From contig CALGGM010000053.1 in assembly GCA_937915925.1 (NCBI GenBank), positions 1-32,177 on the forward strand: a stretch of DNA of 32,177 nt, read 5' to 3'. Every line of letters starts with the position of its first letter. Position 1 is the first letter of the stretch. The notes under the pieces were generated by a model. It saw only the letters and a program-made list of their open reading frames with translations. It ran no database searches and was not told the origin of the DNA. Made by a program: the position numbers and the translations under genes. Shown here in pieces: positions 1 to 7,292 of the stretch. This stretch comes from an uncultured Clostridia bacterium. GTDB taxonomy: Bacteria > Bacillota > Clostridia > Christensenellales > CAG-138.

Positions 1-39
1 CTGTTGTTCTGCCGTCAAATAGATCTCTTTGTTCGTCAT
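1..39 (-). CDS. 5' end of an unidentified leftward gene (partial)
   Basis: Only the first 13 codons are inside the window: an ATG at 39-37 reads MTNKEIYLTAEQQ leftwards and stays open to the edge. An AAGGAGG ribosome site lies just upstream (about 47-54) and a good promoter at 67-95, so this is a genuine gene start. The product cannot be named from 13 residues. It sits next to AT-rich accessory genes and a serine recombinase, so it may be cargo of the same element. Confidence 0.6.
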   Translation of the reverse strand, partial: MTNKEIYLTAEQQ

Positions 40-66
40 TATGGTATACCTCCTTGCGCTATCTTC

Positions 67-95
67 AGTATACCACATTTTTAACCATATGTAAA
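67..95 (-). promoter_or_regulatory. sigma-A-type promoter of the left-edge gene
   Basis: On the minus strand, -35 TTTACA (95-90) and -10 TATACT (72-67) are 17 bp apart, about 27 bp upstream of the ATG at 39. Both boxes are one mismatch from consensus. Confidence 0.7.
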
Positions 96-115
96 GTAAT
101 AGATGTTACATAATA

Positions 116-507
116 CTAGAAGAATGGTCCGCAAAAGAGAATGAAGGAAAATGAGAGCAATGGAGCAAAAGAACCTGACGGACTACCGCCCATCGACAAG
201 CCGTGGCTGTAATAATTCAAAAAGGTGTAGAGGAAAGCGCATACGACCATCTCACTCAACAAGGTCATTTGGGATATAATTGATAAAAAACTGCAACACA
301 ACTGGTCTATGCAATTCAGTATCTGTTTCAAAAAATATGATAACAGAATCGTATGATAATATATTGTTTGATTAATGGATTTTTGCAGTGTATCATGTGT
401 TTAGTAAGATAAATGAGGCATGGGTTAATTCTCGAGAATGTAACTATGTATTGTTTGAGCTTATGAGCAATTTAGTGGACACACCAACTTGAATGTAAAA
501 AACGGAC
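116..507. other. AT-rich stretch without a supportable gene
   Basis: No reading frame here has a ribosome site plus a convincing protein. The frame on the minus strand (331-116) has no Shine-Dalgarno sequence and no recognisable domain. A 23-codon plus-strand frame at 141-212 is too short to call. No strong promoter for the 538 gene was found; TTG-rich stretches near 365 and 490 lack a good -10 partner. Confidence 0.5.
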
Positions 508-537
508 ATGCTAAAAGTATTTATAAAGGAGGTTGCC

Positions 538-978
538 ATGTTAATCATCAAAATAGGGGAGGATGAATTACAGTATTTCTCAGAAATAAAAATTGAATAT
601 CCACAAAGTGTGATTGTAAGAACTGAACATGGATTCGACATGGGAACTTCAGTCCAAGTAATGATTGATATTTCAAAAATACTAGAAGTGGCTCTTCCGT
701 CCATATTAGCCGCAATAGAATTGGTTCTCTTACACCGAATTAACATTAAGCAAATCAATCTAAACAAAAAGCAACTGGCTTTAGAAAAAGAAAAGTTATT
801 ATTAGAAAAGGCAAAAATGGAAAGAAATCAATTTGAAATCATTCTATCTTCTAATGGCGAAAGAAAAATAATTGCAAGAACTAGTGATTTATCGACCTTA
901 CAGGAAAATTCTGAAGATATTTCGGGTTATCTTGAAAGGATAGAGAAAGCAATAGTTTCAGAAAATGGAACAAATTGA
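538..978 (+). CDS. small protein resembling effector-associated constant component EACC1
   Basis: This is a 146-residue protein. The start at 538 is chosen over the ATG at 508 because an AGGAGG site at 527-533 is ideally spaced for it. The order of parts is a short beta-rich N-terminus, a hydrophobic helix around residues 50-67, a charged helix rich in Lys/Glu/Leu (about 70-98), then a second beta segment (FEIILSSNGERKIIART) and a terminal helix. That order, including the Met-Gly before the helix and the later strand-turn-strand with N/DG, resembles EACC1, a small component that accompanies peptidase effectors in predicted bacterial conflict systems. This match is from memory of the family layout, not a search. 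It overlaps the metallopeptidase gene by 14 nt, so the two are co-translated. Codon use is AT-rich, unlike the core genes to the right. Confidence 0.5.
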   Translation: MLIIKIGEDELQYFSEIKIEYPQSVIVRTEHGFDMGTSVQVMIDISKILEVALPSILAAIELVLLHRINIKQINLNKKQLALEKEKLLLEKAKMERNQFEIILSSNGERKIIARTSDLSTLQENSEDISGYLERIEKAIVSENGTN

Positions 979-2020
979 TGTCATCAAAAACCTTATAACT
1001 GACACTACAATAATACGAGATAAGGTTGAAAAGGATACTGCAACAGAACAATATTACGATAGTATTGTTCATGCCTTGCATATTGATCATTTTCCCTTGG
1101 TTGTTGTAAATACTATCGAAAAGAAAACATATACCATTGAAATTGATGGGAAGTATTATTTGATTTTTGATCGTTACTTAATTGAAACAATGCATTTGCT
1201 AAACCAATGCGTATTGGAGGAAGATCAACAAAAGGTTGTTGAATTGTTATTTTATAAATTAGCTTCTGAAGAATGTTATAATCAATGTAAATATTCTTCT
1301 GCTGAGGTATTTGCAGGCAAGTATTTGAATATGTTTGAAGATGTAATAAAGCTATATTCAAGCAAAAATGCCATACCCAATTATCTGTTTGTTCAACAAG
1401 CTTTTCTTATTGCACATGAGATATTCCATTTTTATATTCATAACAATCCATCTGACCAAATAAGAGGAATGCTGGCCAAAGAAGCTTTTTTACAAAGAAT
1501 ATGCGATTATACAGAAAAGGAAGATGCTAATGCTGCTTTTTATATGGCAGATGTGATTAAAGATAAAAACATGGTTGAAGAATGCTTATGCGATTCTACT
1601 GCGGTTATTCAAACAATGGATGTTGCATCAAAAACGGAAAAACTTAGCCATTTAGAAGCAGGTATTGCTATGGTGGTAGCTCTAATGAATCAATTTACTA
1701 TTTCAGTAATTCAGGATACCATCAAGTTCTCCGGGGATATTTCATATGAAAGAATACAAAATCTATATAATTTTCGATTGTTACATTTGAAAGAAATAAT
1801 CTTTTTATATCTCAAGCAATATGTATCAAAAGAGATTTGTGCTAATTATCAGCAACGGGTAGAAGAGGTTCACAATATGTGGTTAAAAAGAGTAATGGAA
1901 CCGATAATGATTTTTCTAGTTAAATACCATTCTCTATTAGAGGATAATGACAATATGCAAAAAGATAGTGCCGATCAAAAGAAAATAGCAAGCTTTCTCA
2001 AGAGTGTATTTTTAACTTGA
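965..2020 (+). CDS. HExxH zinc metallopeptidase-like protein
   Basis: This is a 351-residue, probably cytosolic protein. It has HEIFH at residues 151-155 (two His zinc ligands and the general-base Glu) and, about 50 residues later, EECLCD (205-210), where E206-x3-D210 fits the third ligand of gluzincin-type peptidases. There is no signal peptide or clear membrane segment. The N-terminal 140 residues match no domain I know, and the C-terminal part is helical. It starts inside the preceding gene (overlap 965-978) without a strong ribosome site, which implies translational coupling. With the EACC1-like partner it could form a two-gene effector module, perhaps for phage defence or a regulated protease. 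That role is inference; the catalytic motif itself is seen directly. Strong AT bias suggests horizontal acquisition. Confidence 0.65.
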   Translation: MEQIDVIKNLITDTTIIRDKVEKDTATEQYYDSIVHALHIDHFPLVVVNTIEKKTYTIEIDGKYYLIFDRYLIETMHLLNQCVLEEDQQKVVELLFYKLASEECYNQCKYSSAEVFAGKYLNMFEDVIKLYSSKNAIPNYLFVQQAFLIAHEIFHFYIHNNPSDQIRGMLAKEAFLQRICDYTEKEDANAAFYMADVIKDKNMVEECLCDSTAVIQTMDVASKTEKLSHLEAGIAMVVALMNQFTISVIQDTIKFSGDISYERIQNLYNFRLLHLKEIIFLYLKQYVSKEICANYQQRVEEVHNMWLKRVMEPIMIFLVKYHSLLEDNDNMQKDSADQKKIASFLKSVFLT

Positions 2021-2215
2021 TACCGAAATGGCATTAATGAACTCGCAAAAGGCATTAAATATGGATATTACTAGAGAACAAGAGAACCACATGAATTATT
2101 AAAAAATATCCACTTGACAAATTCCCTCTGAATGCCTATTCTCTTAAATGAGTATTTGCACACTAGAAACGCTTTTCCAATTCTATTATATTCGAATCCG
2201 CATCTTAAATTATGA

Positions 2216-2244
2216 TTGACAATATACTATATTTGGATTATAAT
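2216..2244 (+). promoter_or_regulatory. perfect consensus promoter of the XRE-recombinase pair
   Basis: TTGACA (2216-2221) and TATAAT (2239-2244) are both exact consensus with a 17-bp spacer. The start codon at 2273 is close, giving a short leader. A promoter this strong in front of a repressor-like gene suggests it is normally shut by that repressor. Confidence 0.88.
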
Positions 2245-2272
2245 GCAATTGACTCAAAGGAGAAATACAGTT

Positions 2273-2632
2273 ATGGATATTGTCGGAGAACGGATTAAGA
2301 GTTTACGGGAAGGCGCCGGGCTTTCGCAGGCAAAAGTGGCCACCATACTGAATACGCAACAATCAGCCATCTTCCGCTACGAGAACAATGTATCGGAAAT
2401 GCCTTATGCAATGCTGCTCCAGTATGCCGATTATTTTGATGTGTCCTTGGATTATCTGTTCGGGCGCACCGATTATCCACAAGGAAAGCTGTATGAATAC
2501 CATACGCAGACGCAAACGGACAATCCCGAGCTAAAGCAGTTTATTGAAATGTGCTTCGATCCGTCCTCTGCCATGCACGCAAAATTCAAGGATGCTTTAC
2601 TGTCCTTACTTTCGGGAGGTAAAGAAGGATGA
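2273..2632 (+). CDS. XRE (Cro/CI)-type transcriptional regulator
   Basis: This is a 119-residue protein. Residues about 5-62 form an XRE helix-turn-helix: IGxRIKxLRExxGLSQAKVA, a recognition helix (TQQSAIFRYENN), then the usual FDVSLDYLFGRTD ending. The C-terminal half is acidic and may mediate dimers or bind the coupled protein. ATG 2273 is preferred to a TTG further up because AAAGGAG lies at 2256-2262 and the promoter's -10 box falls inside the longer frame. Its stop overlaps the recombinase start in an ATGA, so the two are made together. It most likely represses the consensus promoter in front of it and so gates the recombinase. Confidence 0.88.
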   Translation: MDIVGERIKSLREGAGLSQAKVATILNTQQSAIFRYENNVSEMPYAMLLQYADYFDVSLDYLFGRTDYPQGKLYEYHTQTQTDNPELKQFIEMCFDPSSAMHAKFKDALLSLLSGGKEG

Positions 2633-4134
2633 ACGGCGTCATCTATGCAAGATACTCCTCCGACAATCAGCGTGAGGAATCCATAGAGGGACAGATTCGT
2701 GAATGCTTGGAGTTTGCCGATCGACAGGGTATCAACGTCGTAGCGAATTATATCGACCGCGCGTTTTCTGCAAAAACGGATGACCGTCCCGATTTTCAGC
2801 GTATGATTAAGGACAGCGCAAAACACCTGTTCGACGTGGTTATTGTCTGGAAGCTCGACCGCTTCGCACGCAACCGCTATGATTCCGCTCGCAACAAGGC
2901 AATTCTGAAGAAGAACGGCGTTCGCGTCGTTTCGGCGAAGGAGAATATTTCGGTTCGCCCGGAAGGCATTTTGCTGGAAGCCATGCTCGAAGGGTATGCT
3001 GAGTTTTATTCAGCCGAGCTTTCCGAAAAGGTTATTCGCGGCATGACCGAGAATGCGCTAAAATGCAAGTTCAACGGCAGTCAGATTCCCTACGGCTACT
3101 ATGTTGGCGAAGACCGAAAGTATCATATTGAACCCACCGAAGCGAAGGTCGTACAGGAAGTTTACCGGCGTTATGCGGACGGTGAACCGTCCACACGGAT
3201 CTGCAAGGACTTGAATGCGCGCGGTATTCGATCCAAGACCGGCAAAGGTTTTACCTCAAGTGTAATCGTTTTTATGCTGCACAATCGAAAGTACACCGGC
3301 GAGTACCGATTCATGGATATTGTTGTCCCGGACGGTATGCCACAGATTATATCTCCGGAATTGTATGATCGAGTACAGAAGCGCTTTGCCCACATCCGGA
3401 AAGCCCCTGCCCGTTTCAAATCAGATGTGGACTATCTGCTGACGACAAAGCTGTACTGTGGAAGATGCGGCGCATTCATGGCAGGTGAAAGCGGCACGAG
3501 CGGAACAGGCGAAACCTACCATTATTACAAATGCTCGAACGCAAAGCGCGGAAAAGGCTGCAAAAAGAAAGCTGTCCGGAAGGATGCGATCGAATATGCC
3601 GTAGTCAAGTTTACGGTTGATCACGCACTTTCCAAAGCCGGTATCAACCGCGCAGCAGATATGATCATTGCGGCACAGGAAAAGGGAAATCAACTCCTCC
3701 CCGCCCTGCGAAAGCGATTGGAGGAAAACAAGCTCGCAATTTCCAATCTATTGGATGCAGTTCAAAATGGTTTTTACAATGAAACGGTAAAAGCCAGAAT
3801 GGATGAACTGGAAGCAGAAAAGGCTGAATTAGAGGCGCAGATCATACAAGAGGAAATGCAGCAGCCAAATCTGACGCGGGATATGGTTGTTCACTGGATG
3901 GAGCGGTTCAAACACGGCGACATTCGAAGTGTAAAGTTTCAAAAACAAATCATCGACTATTTTGTAAATGCAGTCTATGTCTATGACGACAGAATCGTGC
4001 TGACATATAACTTCAAAGACGATTCCAAGACAATCACTCTGAAAGAAGTAAACAGAATCTTCCAAGAGGAGCTGACAGGTTCGAGTTTAACTTCCTGTGG
4101 GGAGCCAGTAAAATGCAAAAACGCCCTGATCTAG
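2629..4134 (+). CDS. large serine site-specific recombinase
   Basis: A 501-residue integrase/excisionase of the large serine recombinase family. An N-terminal resolvase domain (about 3-140) has the nucleophile region YARYSSDNQ with Ser10 as likely catalytic residue, plus the KLDRFAR arginine motif at 75-81. A Recombinase domain follows (about 155-260). The zinc ribbon uses C277, C280, C302 and C311, and a long coiled coil (about 345-415) lies in the DNA-binding C-terminal half. The length is usual for the family and all catalytic features are intact. It overlaps the XRE gene by ATGA. Its last codons run into a terminator hairpin that contains the stop codon. It probably mobilises the accessory DNA to its left; the attachment site is not proven but should lie close to 4100-4230. 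Confidence 0.93.
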   Translation: MNGVIYARYSSDNQREESIEGQIRECLEFADRQGINVVANYIDRAFSAKTDDRPDFQRMIKDSAKHLFDVVIVWKLDRFARNRYDSARNKAILKKNGVRVVSAKENISVRPEGILLEAMLEGYAEFYSAELSEKVIRGMTENALKCKFNGSQIPYGYYVGEDRKYHIEPTEAKVVQEVYRRYADGEPSTRICKDLNARGIRSKTGKGFTSSVIVFMLHNRKYTGEYRFMDIVVPDGMPQIISPELYDRVQKRFAHIRKAPARFKSDVDYLLTTKLYCGRCGAFMAGESGTSGTGETYHYYKCSNAKRGKGCKKKAVRKDAIEYAVVKFTVDHALSKAGINRAADMIIAAQEKGNQLLPALRKRLEENKLAISNLLDAVQNGFYNETVKARMDELEAEKAELEAQIIQEEMQQPNLTRDMVVHWMERFKHGDIRSVKFQKQIIDYFVNAVYVYDDRIVLTYNFKDDSKTITLKEVNRIFQEELTGSSLTSCGEPVKCKNALI

Positions 4135-4143
4135 GGCGTTTTT
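4117..4143 (+). terminator. intrinsic terminator of the recombinase gene
   Basis: AAAAACGCCCT (4117-4127) pairs perfectly with AGGGCGTTTTT (4133-4143) around a 5-nt loop, ending in a T run. The recombinase stop codon TAG (4132-4134) lies inside the hairpin. The A/T symmetry means it could also work leftwards. Confidence 0.85.
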
Positions 4144-4152
4144 GTTATGTCT

Positions 4153-4172
4153 GGGGGCAACCCGGGGGCAAC
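4153..4172. repeat. 9-bp direct repeat GGGGGCAAC x2 beyond the recombinase
   Basis: Two exact copies of GGGGGCAAC (4153-4161 and 4164-4172) follow the terminator, separated by CC. Short direct repeats next to a recombinase can be protein-binding arms or part of an element end; which applies here cannot be told from one junction. Confidence 0.55.
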
Positions 4173-4236
4173 GCATCATTTTTAAGGGTTTTTTGACCAT
4201 TTTTGATGCATTTTAGTCGGTTTCTCATTCTCATTC

Positions 4237-4350
4237 CTATACTGCCTTCATTTCCTTTTTTATCTTGTTTGCCGCTTTTTTGAGTTCTTCAATTTGATTC
4301 TCATACTCGTCAATTCTTTCCTGAGGCGTCTTAGTATTTTCATTTTGCAT
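4237..4350 (-). CDS. possible 37-residue coiled-coil peptide
   Basis: A short frame, ATG at 4350-4348, encodes 37 residues ending in a charged helix (ERIDEYENQIEELKKAANKIKKEMKAV). It overlaps the last codons of the lipoprotein gene in another frame. A GGAG lies only one base before the ATG, which is a poor ribosome site. The amphipathic heptad pattern makes it more protein-like than chance, but it may be a fragment or not expressed. Confidence 0.25.
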   Translation of the reverse strand: MQNENTKTPQERIDEYENQIEELKKAANKIKKEMKAV

Positions 4351-4984
4351 TCTCCATACCGATCGTGATTGTGACGTCGCCGCTGCCCAACAACTCCGCC
4401 ATCTCCGACGGTGTTTTGTCCGAGATGTGTCCAAGGCGCGTATATGCCCATGAATTGGAGCCGTAAAAGACAACTATTTGATTGCCGGAATAAAGAACGA
4501 TGTCACCGGCTTGAGTGGTCGTTTGTACATCTTTTCTTGGCAAGCTTGTTCCGATGGGACCAACCTGCTCGAAGCCGCCGTACATGGACATCTGAACGGT
4601 GATTGACTCCTGTTCCACGAATTGTCTCAGCGCTTCAACGGAATCGTTGCTCTCCCATTCCACCGTGACTGCCGTGCCGTTGATCATCATTTGCATCTGC
4701 CTGCTCTCCTCTTTTTCGTGTTCCGTCTGCAGCGCATCGGTTTGCGCAGAAATGTCTTCGATCGGCTCTTCCGCTTCCGCCGTAGGTACCGGTGTTTTCA
4801 GATCCCCTGCTTGTATCTGATTCGGCGTCTGTTCTGCGTAAACCTCTTCCGTATCGGATGTGGTCGGTTCCGCGGTAGAATTGCTTTGTGCTTCCACAAC
4901 GACCGTGTTTGTTACGTCGTCATTGCACGCTGCAAGCGCAAGCAAGAGAATGATCGCAGAGATCATCCGGAAAAGCTTTTTCAT
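4340..4984 (-). CDS. lipoprotein with cyclophilin-like domain
   Basis: A 214-residue secreted lipoprotein. Residues 1-20 are a lipoprotein signal (KK, hydrophobic stretch, LAAC with Cys20). A Thr/Glu/Pro-rich linker covers about 21-100. The C-terminal 110 residues (MMINGTAVTVEW ... GGFEQVGPIGTSLP ... AGDIVLYSGNQIVVFYGSNSWAYTRLGHI) match the cyclophilin-like fold family often found fused to lipoproteins or near flavin reductases in Clostridia. ATG 4984 is chosen over an in-frame ATG at 4996 because GGAG sits 6-7 nt before it and the signal then starts MKK. It follows the hydrolase gene by about 22 nt in the same direction. The ligand or peptidyl-prolyl activity is unknown. Confidence 0.82.
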   Translation of the reverse strand: MKKLFRMISAIILLLALAACNDDVTNTVVVEAQSNSTAEPTTSDTEEVYAEQTPNQIQAGDLKTPVPTAEAEEPIEDISAQTDALQTEHEKEESRQMQMMINGTAVTVEWESNDSVEALRQFVEQESITVQMSMYGGFEQVGPIGTSLPRKDVQTTTQAGDIVLYSGNQIVVFYGSNSWAYTRLGHISDKTPSEMAELLGSGDVTITIGMENAK

Positions 4985-5006
4985 AGGTCTCTCCATTGCC
5001 GGGAGC

Positions 5007-6005
5007 TTACTTGAGATACATCTTCATAAACGCTTCGATCTTGTCGAACGGAATCGCGTTCTTGTTGCCGCCGTCGTAGAGGTCGGTATGCGAAGCGCCG
5101 GGGATGATAAAAAGTTCCTTATTGTCGGCATATTTGCTGTCCTTCACCATATCGGCATAGGCGTCGCGGCTCATGTAGCAGGAGTGCGCCTTATCGCCGT
5201 GGATCATCAGCACCGCGCCGCGAATCTCATTGGAGTAGGTAAAGAGCCGTGTGTTCATCAATGAAGTCTGCGTATTGACCGTCCATCCGCCGTTGGAATT
5301 CAAAGAGCGGGGATGATAGCCGCGCGGCGTTTTGTAATAGTCGTAATAGTCCTTTACAAAGTACGGGGCGTCCTCCGGCAGCGGATCGACCACGCCGCCC
5401 TGCAGGGCGTAGCTGCCGTTTCGATAATCTTCTGTTCTTTGGGTATTGATCGCAGCGCGCATCTGATAACGCGCTTCCTCATTATTTGCAGAATCGAAGT
5501 AGCCGTTGCCTGCCACACGGGACATATCGTACATCGTGGAGGTCACGGTCGCCTTGATCCGCGTGTCGATGCAAGCGGCCTCAAGCGCCATGCCGCCCCA
5601 GCCGCAGATGCCGATGATGCCGATGCGCTCAGGATCGACGTTCTCCTGCACGGACAGGAAATCCACCGCCGCCTGAAAATCCTCGACGTCGATATCCGGG
5701 GAATGCATCGCGCGCGGAAAGCCGCCGGATTCGCCGGTAAAGGACGGATCGAACGCGATCGAAAGAACCCCCCGCTCCGCCATCGTCTGCGCATATAGCC
5801 CGGAGGATTGCTCCTTGCACGCGCCGAACGGCCCGCTGACCGCGATGGCAGGCAGCTTACCTTCCGCATTCTTCGGCGTATACATATCCGCCGCAAGCGT
5901 GATCCCGAAGTGATTGACAAAGGTCACCTTTCTGTGATCGACCTTATCGCTTTTCGGAAACACCTTATCCCATTCCTGTGTAAGCTTCAGTTCTTCCGTT
6001 TTCAT
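5007..6005 (-). CDS. alpha/beta hydrolase with Cys nucleophile (YcjY/dienelactone hydrolase-like)
   Basis: A 332-residue cytosolic hydrolase. The nucleophile elbow reads GICGWGG (132-138) with Cys134 in place of the usual Ser, as in dienelactone hydrolases. An Asp in MIHGDKAHS and His in GASHTDLYDGG near the C-terminus complete a triad. The N-terminal part (LPAIAVSGPFGACKEQSSGLYA) is typical of YcjY-type proteins. ATG 6005 is preferred to the adjacent ATG 6008 because AAAGGAG would be only one base from the latter. It lies between the small helical protein (10 nt upstream) and the lipoprotein (22 nt downstream), all facing away from the LysR gene, so LysR may control this operon. The substrate is unknown. 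Confidence 0.85.
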   Translation of the reverse strand: MKTEELKLTQEWDKVFPKSDKVDHRKVTFVNHFGITLAADMYTPKNAEGKLPAIAVSGPFGACKEQSSGLYAQTMAERGVLSIAFDPSFTGESGGFPRAMHSPDIDVEDFQAAVDFLSVQENVDPERIGIIGICGWGGMALEAACIDTRIKATVTSTMYDMSRVAGNGYFDSANNEEARYQMRAAINTQRTEDYRNGSYALQGGVVDPLPEDAPYFVKDYYDYYKTPRGYHPRSLNSNGGWTVNTQTSLMNTRLFTYSNEIRGAVLMIHGDKAHSCYMSRDAYADMVKDSKYADNKELFIIPGASHTDLYDGGNKNAIPFDKIEAFMKMYLK

Positions 6006-6014
6006 CATGCTCCT

Positions 6015-6245
6015 TTACCGCCTTTCCGCTTTGCTTTTGATTTCTTTTTCCGTTTGCCGGATCAGATGATCGATGCAATCCACCCTTCTCTGACTCCGAT
6101 GCAGTTCATCAACGAGATCGCAGCGCAAAACCCGCATCTGATGCAGCGCGTCTTCGAGGCGCCCCGCCGTCATCATCCGCTCCACCGTCTGCACCGAAGC
6201 TTCGGCGCATCCTGCGTCCAGCAAATTTTCCCTGACTGCCTGCAC
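6015..6245 (-). CDS. small helical protein of a LysR-linked family
   Basis: A 76-residue all-helical protein with the pattern RMMTAGRLEDALHQMRVLRCDLVDELHRSQRRVDCIDHLIRQTEKEI. I recognise this as a recurring small hypothetical family next to LysR genes and hydrolases in Clostridia, but it has no known function. A GTG at 6245 is chosen as start because AAAGGAGA lies about 9 nt before it; a longer frame from a TTG at 6296 would place the ribosome site inside the gene. It is the first gene of the leftward operon with the hydrolase and lipoprotein. A weak minus-strand -10 (TACACT, about 6278-6283) lies upstream. Confidence 0.65.
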   Translation of the reverse strand: MQAVRENLLDAGCAEASVQTVERMMTAGRLEDALHQMRVLRCDLVDELHRSQRRVDCIDHLIRQTEKEIKSKAERR

Positions 6246-6287
6246 CGTGACCGATCTCCTTTCCTTGACTGGAATCAGTGTACCATC

Positions 6288-6316
6288 TTGACGCAAATCT
6301 CGCTAATGGTTATAAT
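6288..6316 (+). promoter_or_regulatory. strong promoter of the LysR gene
   Basis: TTGACG (6288-6293) and TATAAT (6311-6316) are spaced by exactly 17 bp. The palindromic operator begins on the next base, so the start point falls inside it. Confidence 0.85.
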
Positions 6317-6346
6317 GAATATCATGATATTCTAACATCGAATATC
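6317..6346. promoter_or_regulatory. palindromic operator GAATATCATGATATTC plus half site
   Basis: A perfect 16-bp palindrome at 6317-6332 abuts the -10 box, and a further half site GAATATC occurs at 6340-6346 just before the ribosome site. The position over the transcription start is typical of negative autoregulation by the LysR protein encoded 30 bp downstream. It could also influence the divergent operon. Confidence 0.75.
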
Positions 6347-6360
6347 AAAGGAGGCGCTAT

Positions 6361-7248
6361 ATGGAGATTCGTACCCTTCGATACTTTCTTGCCGTTGCGC
6401 GGGAGGAGAATATGACGCGGGCAGCTGAGCTGCTGCATGTGACGCAGCCGACGCTGTCCAAAGCGCTGAGATCGTTGGAGGATGAGCTTGGAAAAAAGCT
6501 GTTCACGCGGCACAGCTTCAGCATTCGTCTGACCGAAGAAGGCGTGCTGCTGCGCGACAGAGCGGAGGATCTTGTCAGCATGGCGGACCGGATCGAAAAG
6601 GAGTTCCTTTCGTTGGACGATATCACCGGCGGCGATCTGTATCTGGGCTTGGCGGAATCGTACCAAATCTGCTTTCTTGCGCGCGCGATCCATGCGCTGA
6701 AACAGCTGTATCCCGATCTTCGCTACCACATCACAAGCGGCGATACGGAGCAGGTGGCGGAAAAGTTGGATAAGGGGCTTTTGGATTTTGCCGTGCTTGC
6801 GGAAACTCCCGACGCATCCAAGTATGAATCCCTGGTCTTTCCCGAAGCGGACCGATGGGGACTTGCCTTTCCGGAGGACGATCCGTTGGCAATGAAAAAG
6901 GTCATCTGTGCAGATGACCTTGTGGGGCTTCCTCTGTTCTGCTCCGGGCAGGGTTGGGAAAAGGATATTCCGCTTTGGGCGAAGGATAAAATGCCGCTGC
7001 TGCGTCTGGAAGGTTCGTTCCGGCTGTCCTATAACGCTTCCGTTTTTGCGAAGGAACACCTCGGTTATCTTCTGACGTTCGACCGCCTTGTCGACACCTC
7101 CCCCGGCAGTGGGCTTACCTTCCGTCCGCTTTTCCCCGCATTGGAAACGAAGCTGTATCTGGTGTGGAAAAAGTATCAGACCTTTTCGCCGATCGCGGAA
7201 CGGTTCCTGAAGCAGATCCGTGCGTCGTTTATCATATCGCAATCGTAG
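6361..7248 (+). CDS. LysR-family transcriptional regulator
   Basis: A 295-residue regulator of normal family length. Residues 1-60 form the winged helix-turn-helix (MEIRTLRYFLAVAREENMTRAAELLHVTQPTLSKALRSLE in substance), followed by a linker helix and a periplasmic-binding-protein-like effector domain (about 90-290). AAAGGAGG lies 8-9 nt before ATG 6361. It is divergent from the small protein, hydrolase and lipoprotein operon and probably regulates it as well as itself through the palindrome at 6317. The co-inducer cannot be predicted. Confidence 0.95.
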   Translation: MEIRTLRYFLAVAREENMTRAAELLHVTQPTLSKALRSLEDELGKKLFTRHSFSIRLTEEGVLLRDRAEDLVSMADRIEKEFLSLDDITGGDLYLGLAESYQICFLARAIHALKQLYPDLRYHITSGDTEQVAEKLDKGLLDFAVLAETPDASKYESLVFPEADRWGLAFPEDDPLAMKKVICADDLVGLPLFCSGQGWEKDIPLWAKDKMPLLRLEGSFRLSYNASVFAKEHLGYLLTFDRLVDTSPGSGLTFRPLFPALETKLYLVWKKYQTFSPIAERFLKQIRASFIISQS

Positions 7249-7292
7249 AACGAATATAATCCGGTTCAGGCGGAGCGTGTTTGAATCGGGTC

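Larger units (their letters stand above)
1..4172. mobile_element. probable integrated element (right end) with serine recombinase
   Basis: The segment is much more AT-rich than the core to its right, especially before 2215. It carries uncommon genes (EACC1-like and metallopeptidase pair) and ends with an XRE regulator, a serine recombinase, a terminator and direct repeats. This is the usual arrangement at one end of an integrative element. The left end is outside the window and no duplicated attachment core can be shown, so the extent is inferred. Confidence 0.4.

Noticed and set aside
141..212. 23-codon plus frame (MKENESNGAKEP...)
   Set aside because: No ribosome site and too short to support.
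538..2020. the AT-rich pair as a toxin-antitoxin system
   Set aside because: The first protein has no DNA-binding antitoxin domain and the second resembles a peptidase rather than a known toxin. The EACC1-type reading fits better, though not proven.
4085..4120. tRNA-like 3' end (GGTTCGAG...GGGGAGCCA) as a possible attachment site
   Set aside because: The T-stem does not pair and no acceptor or anticodon arms are present; the bases are coding for the recombinase end.
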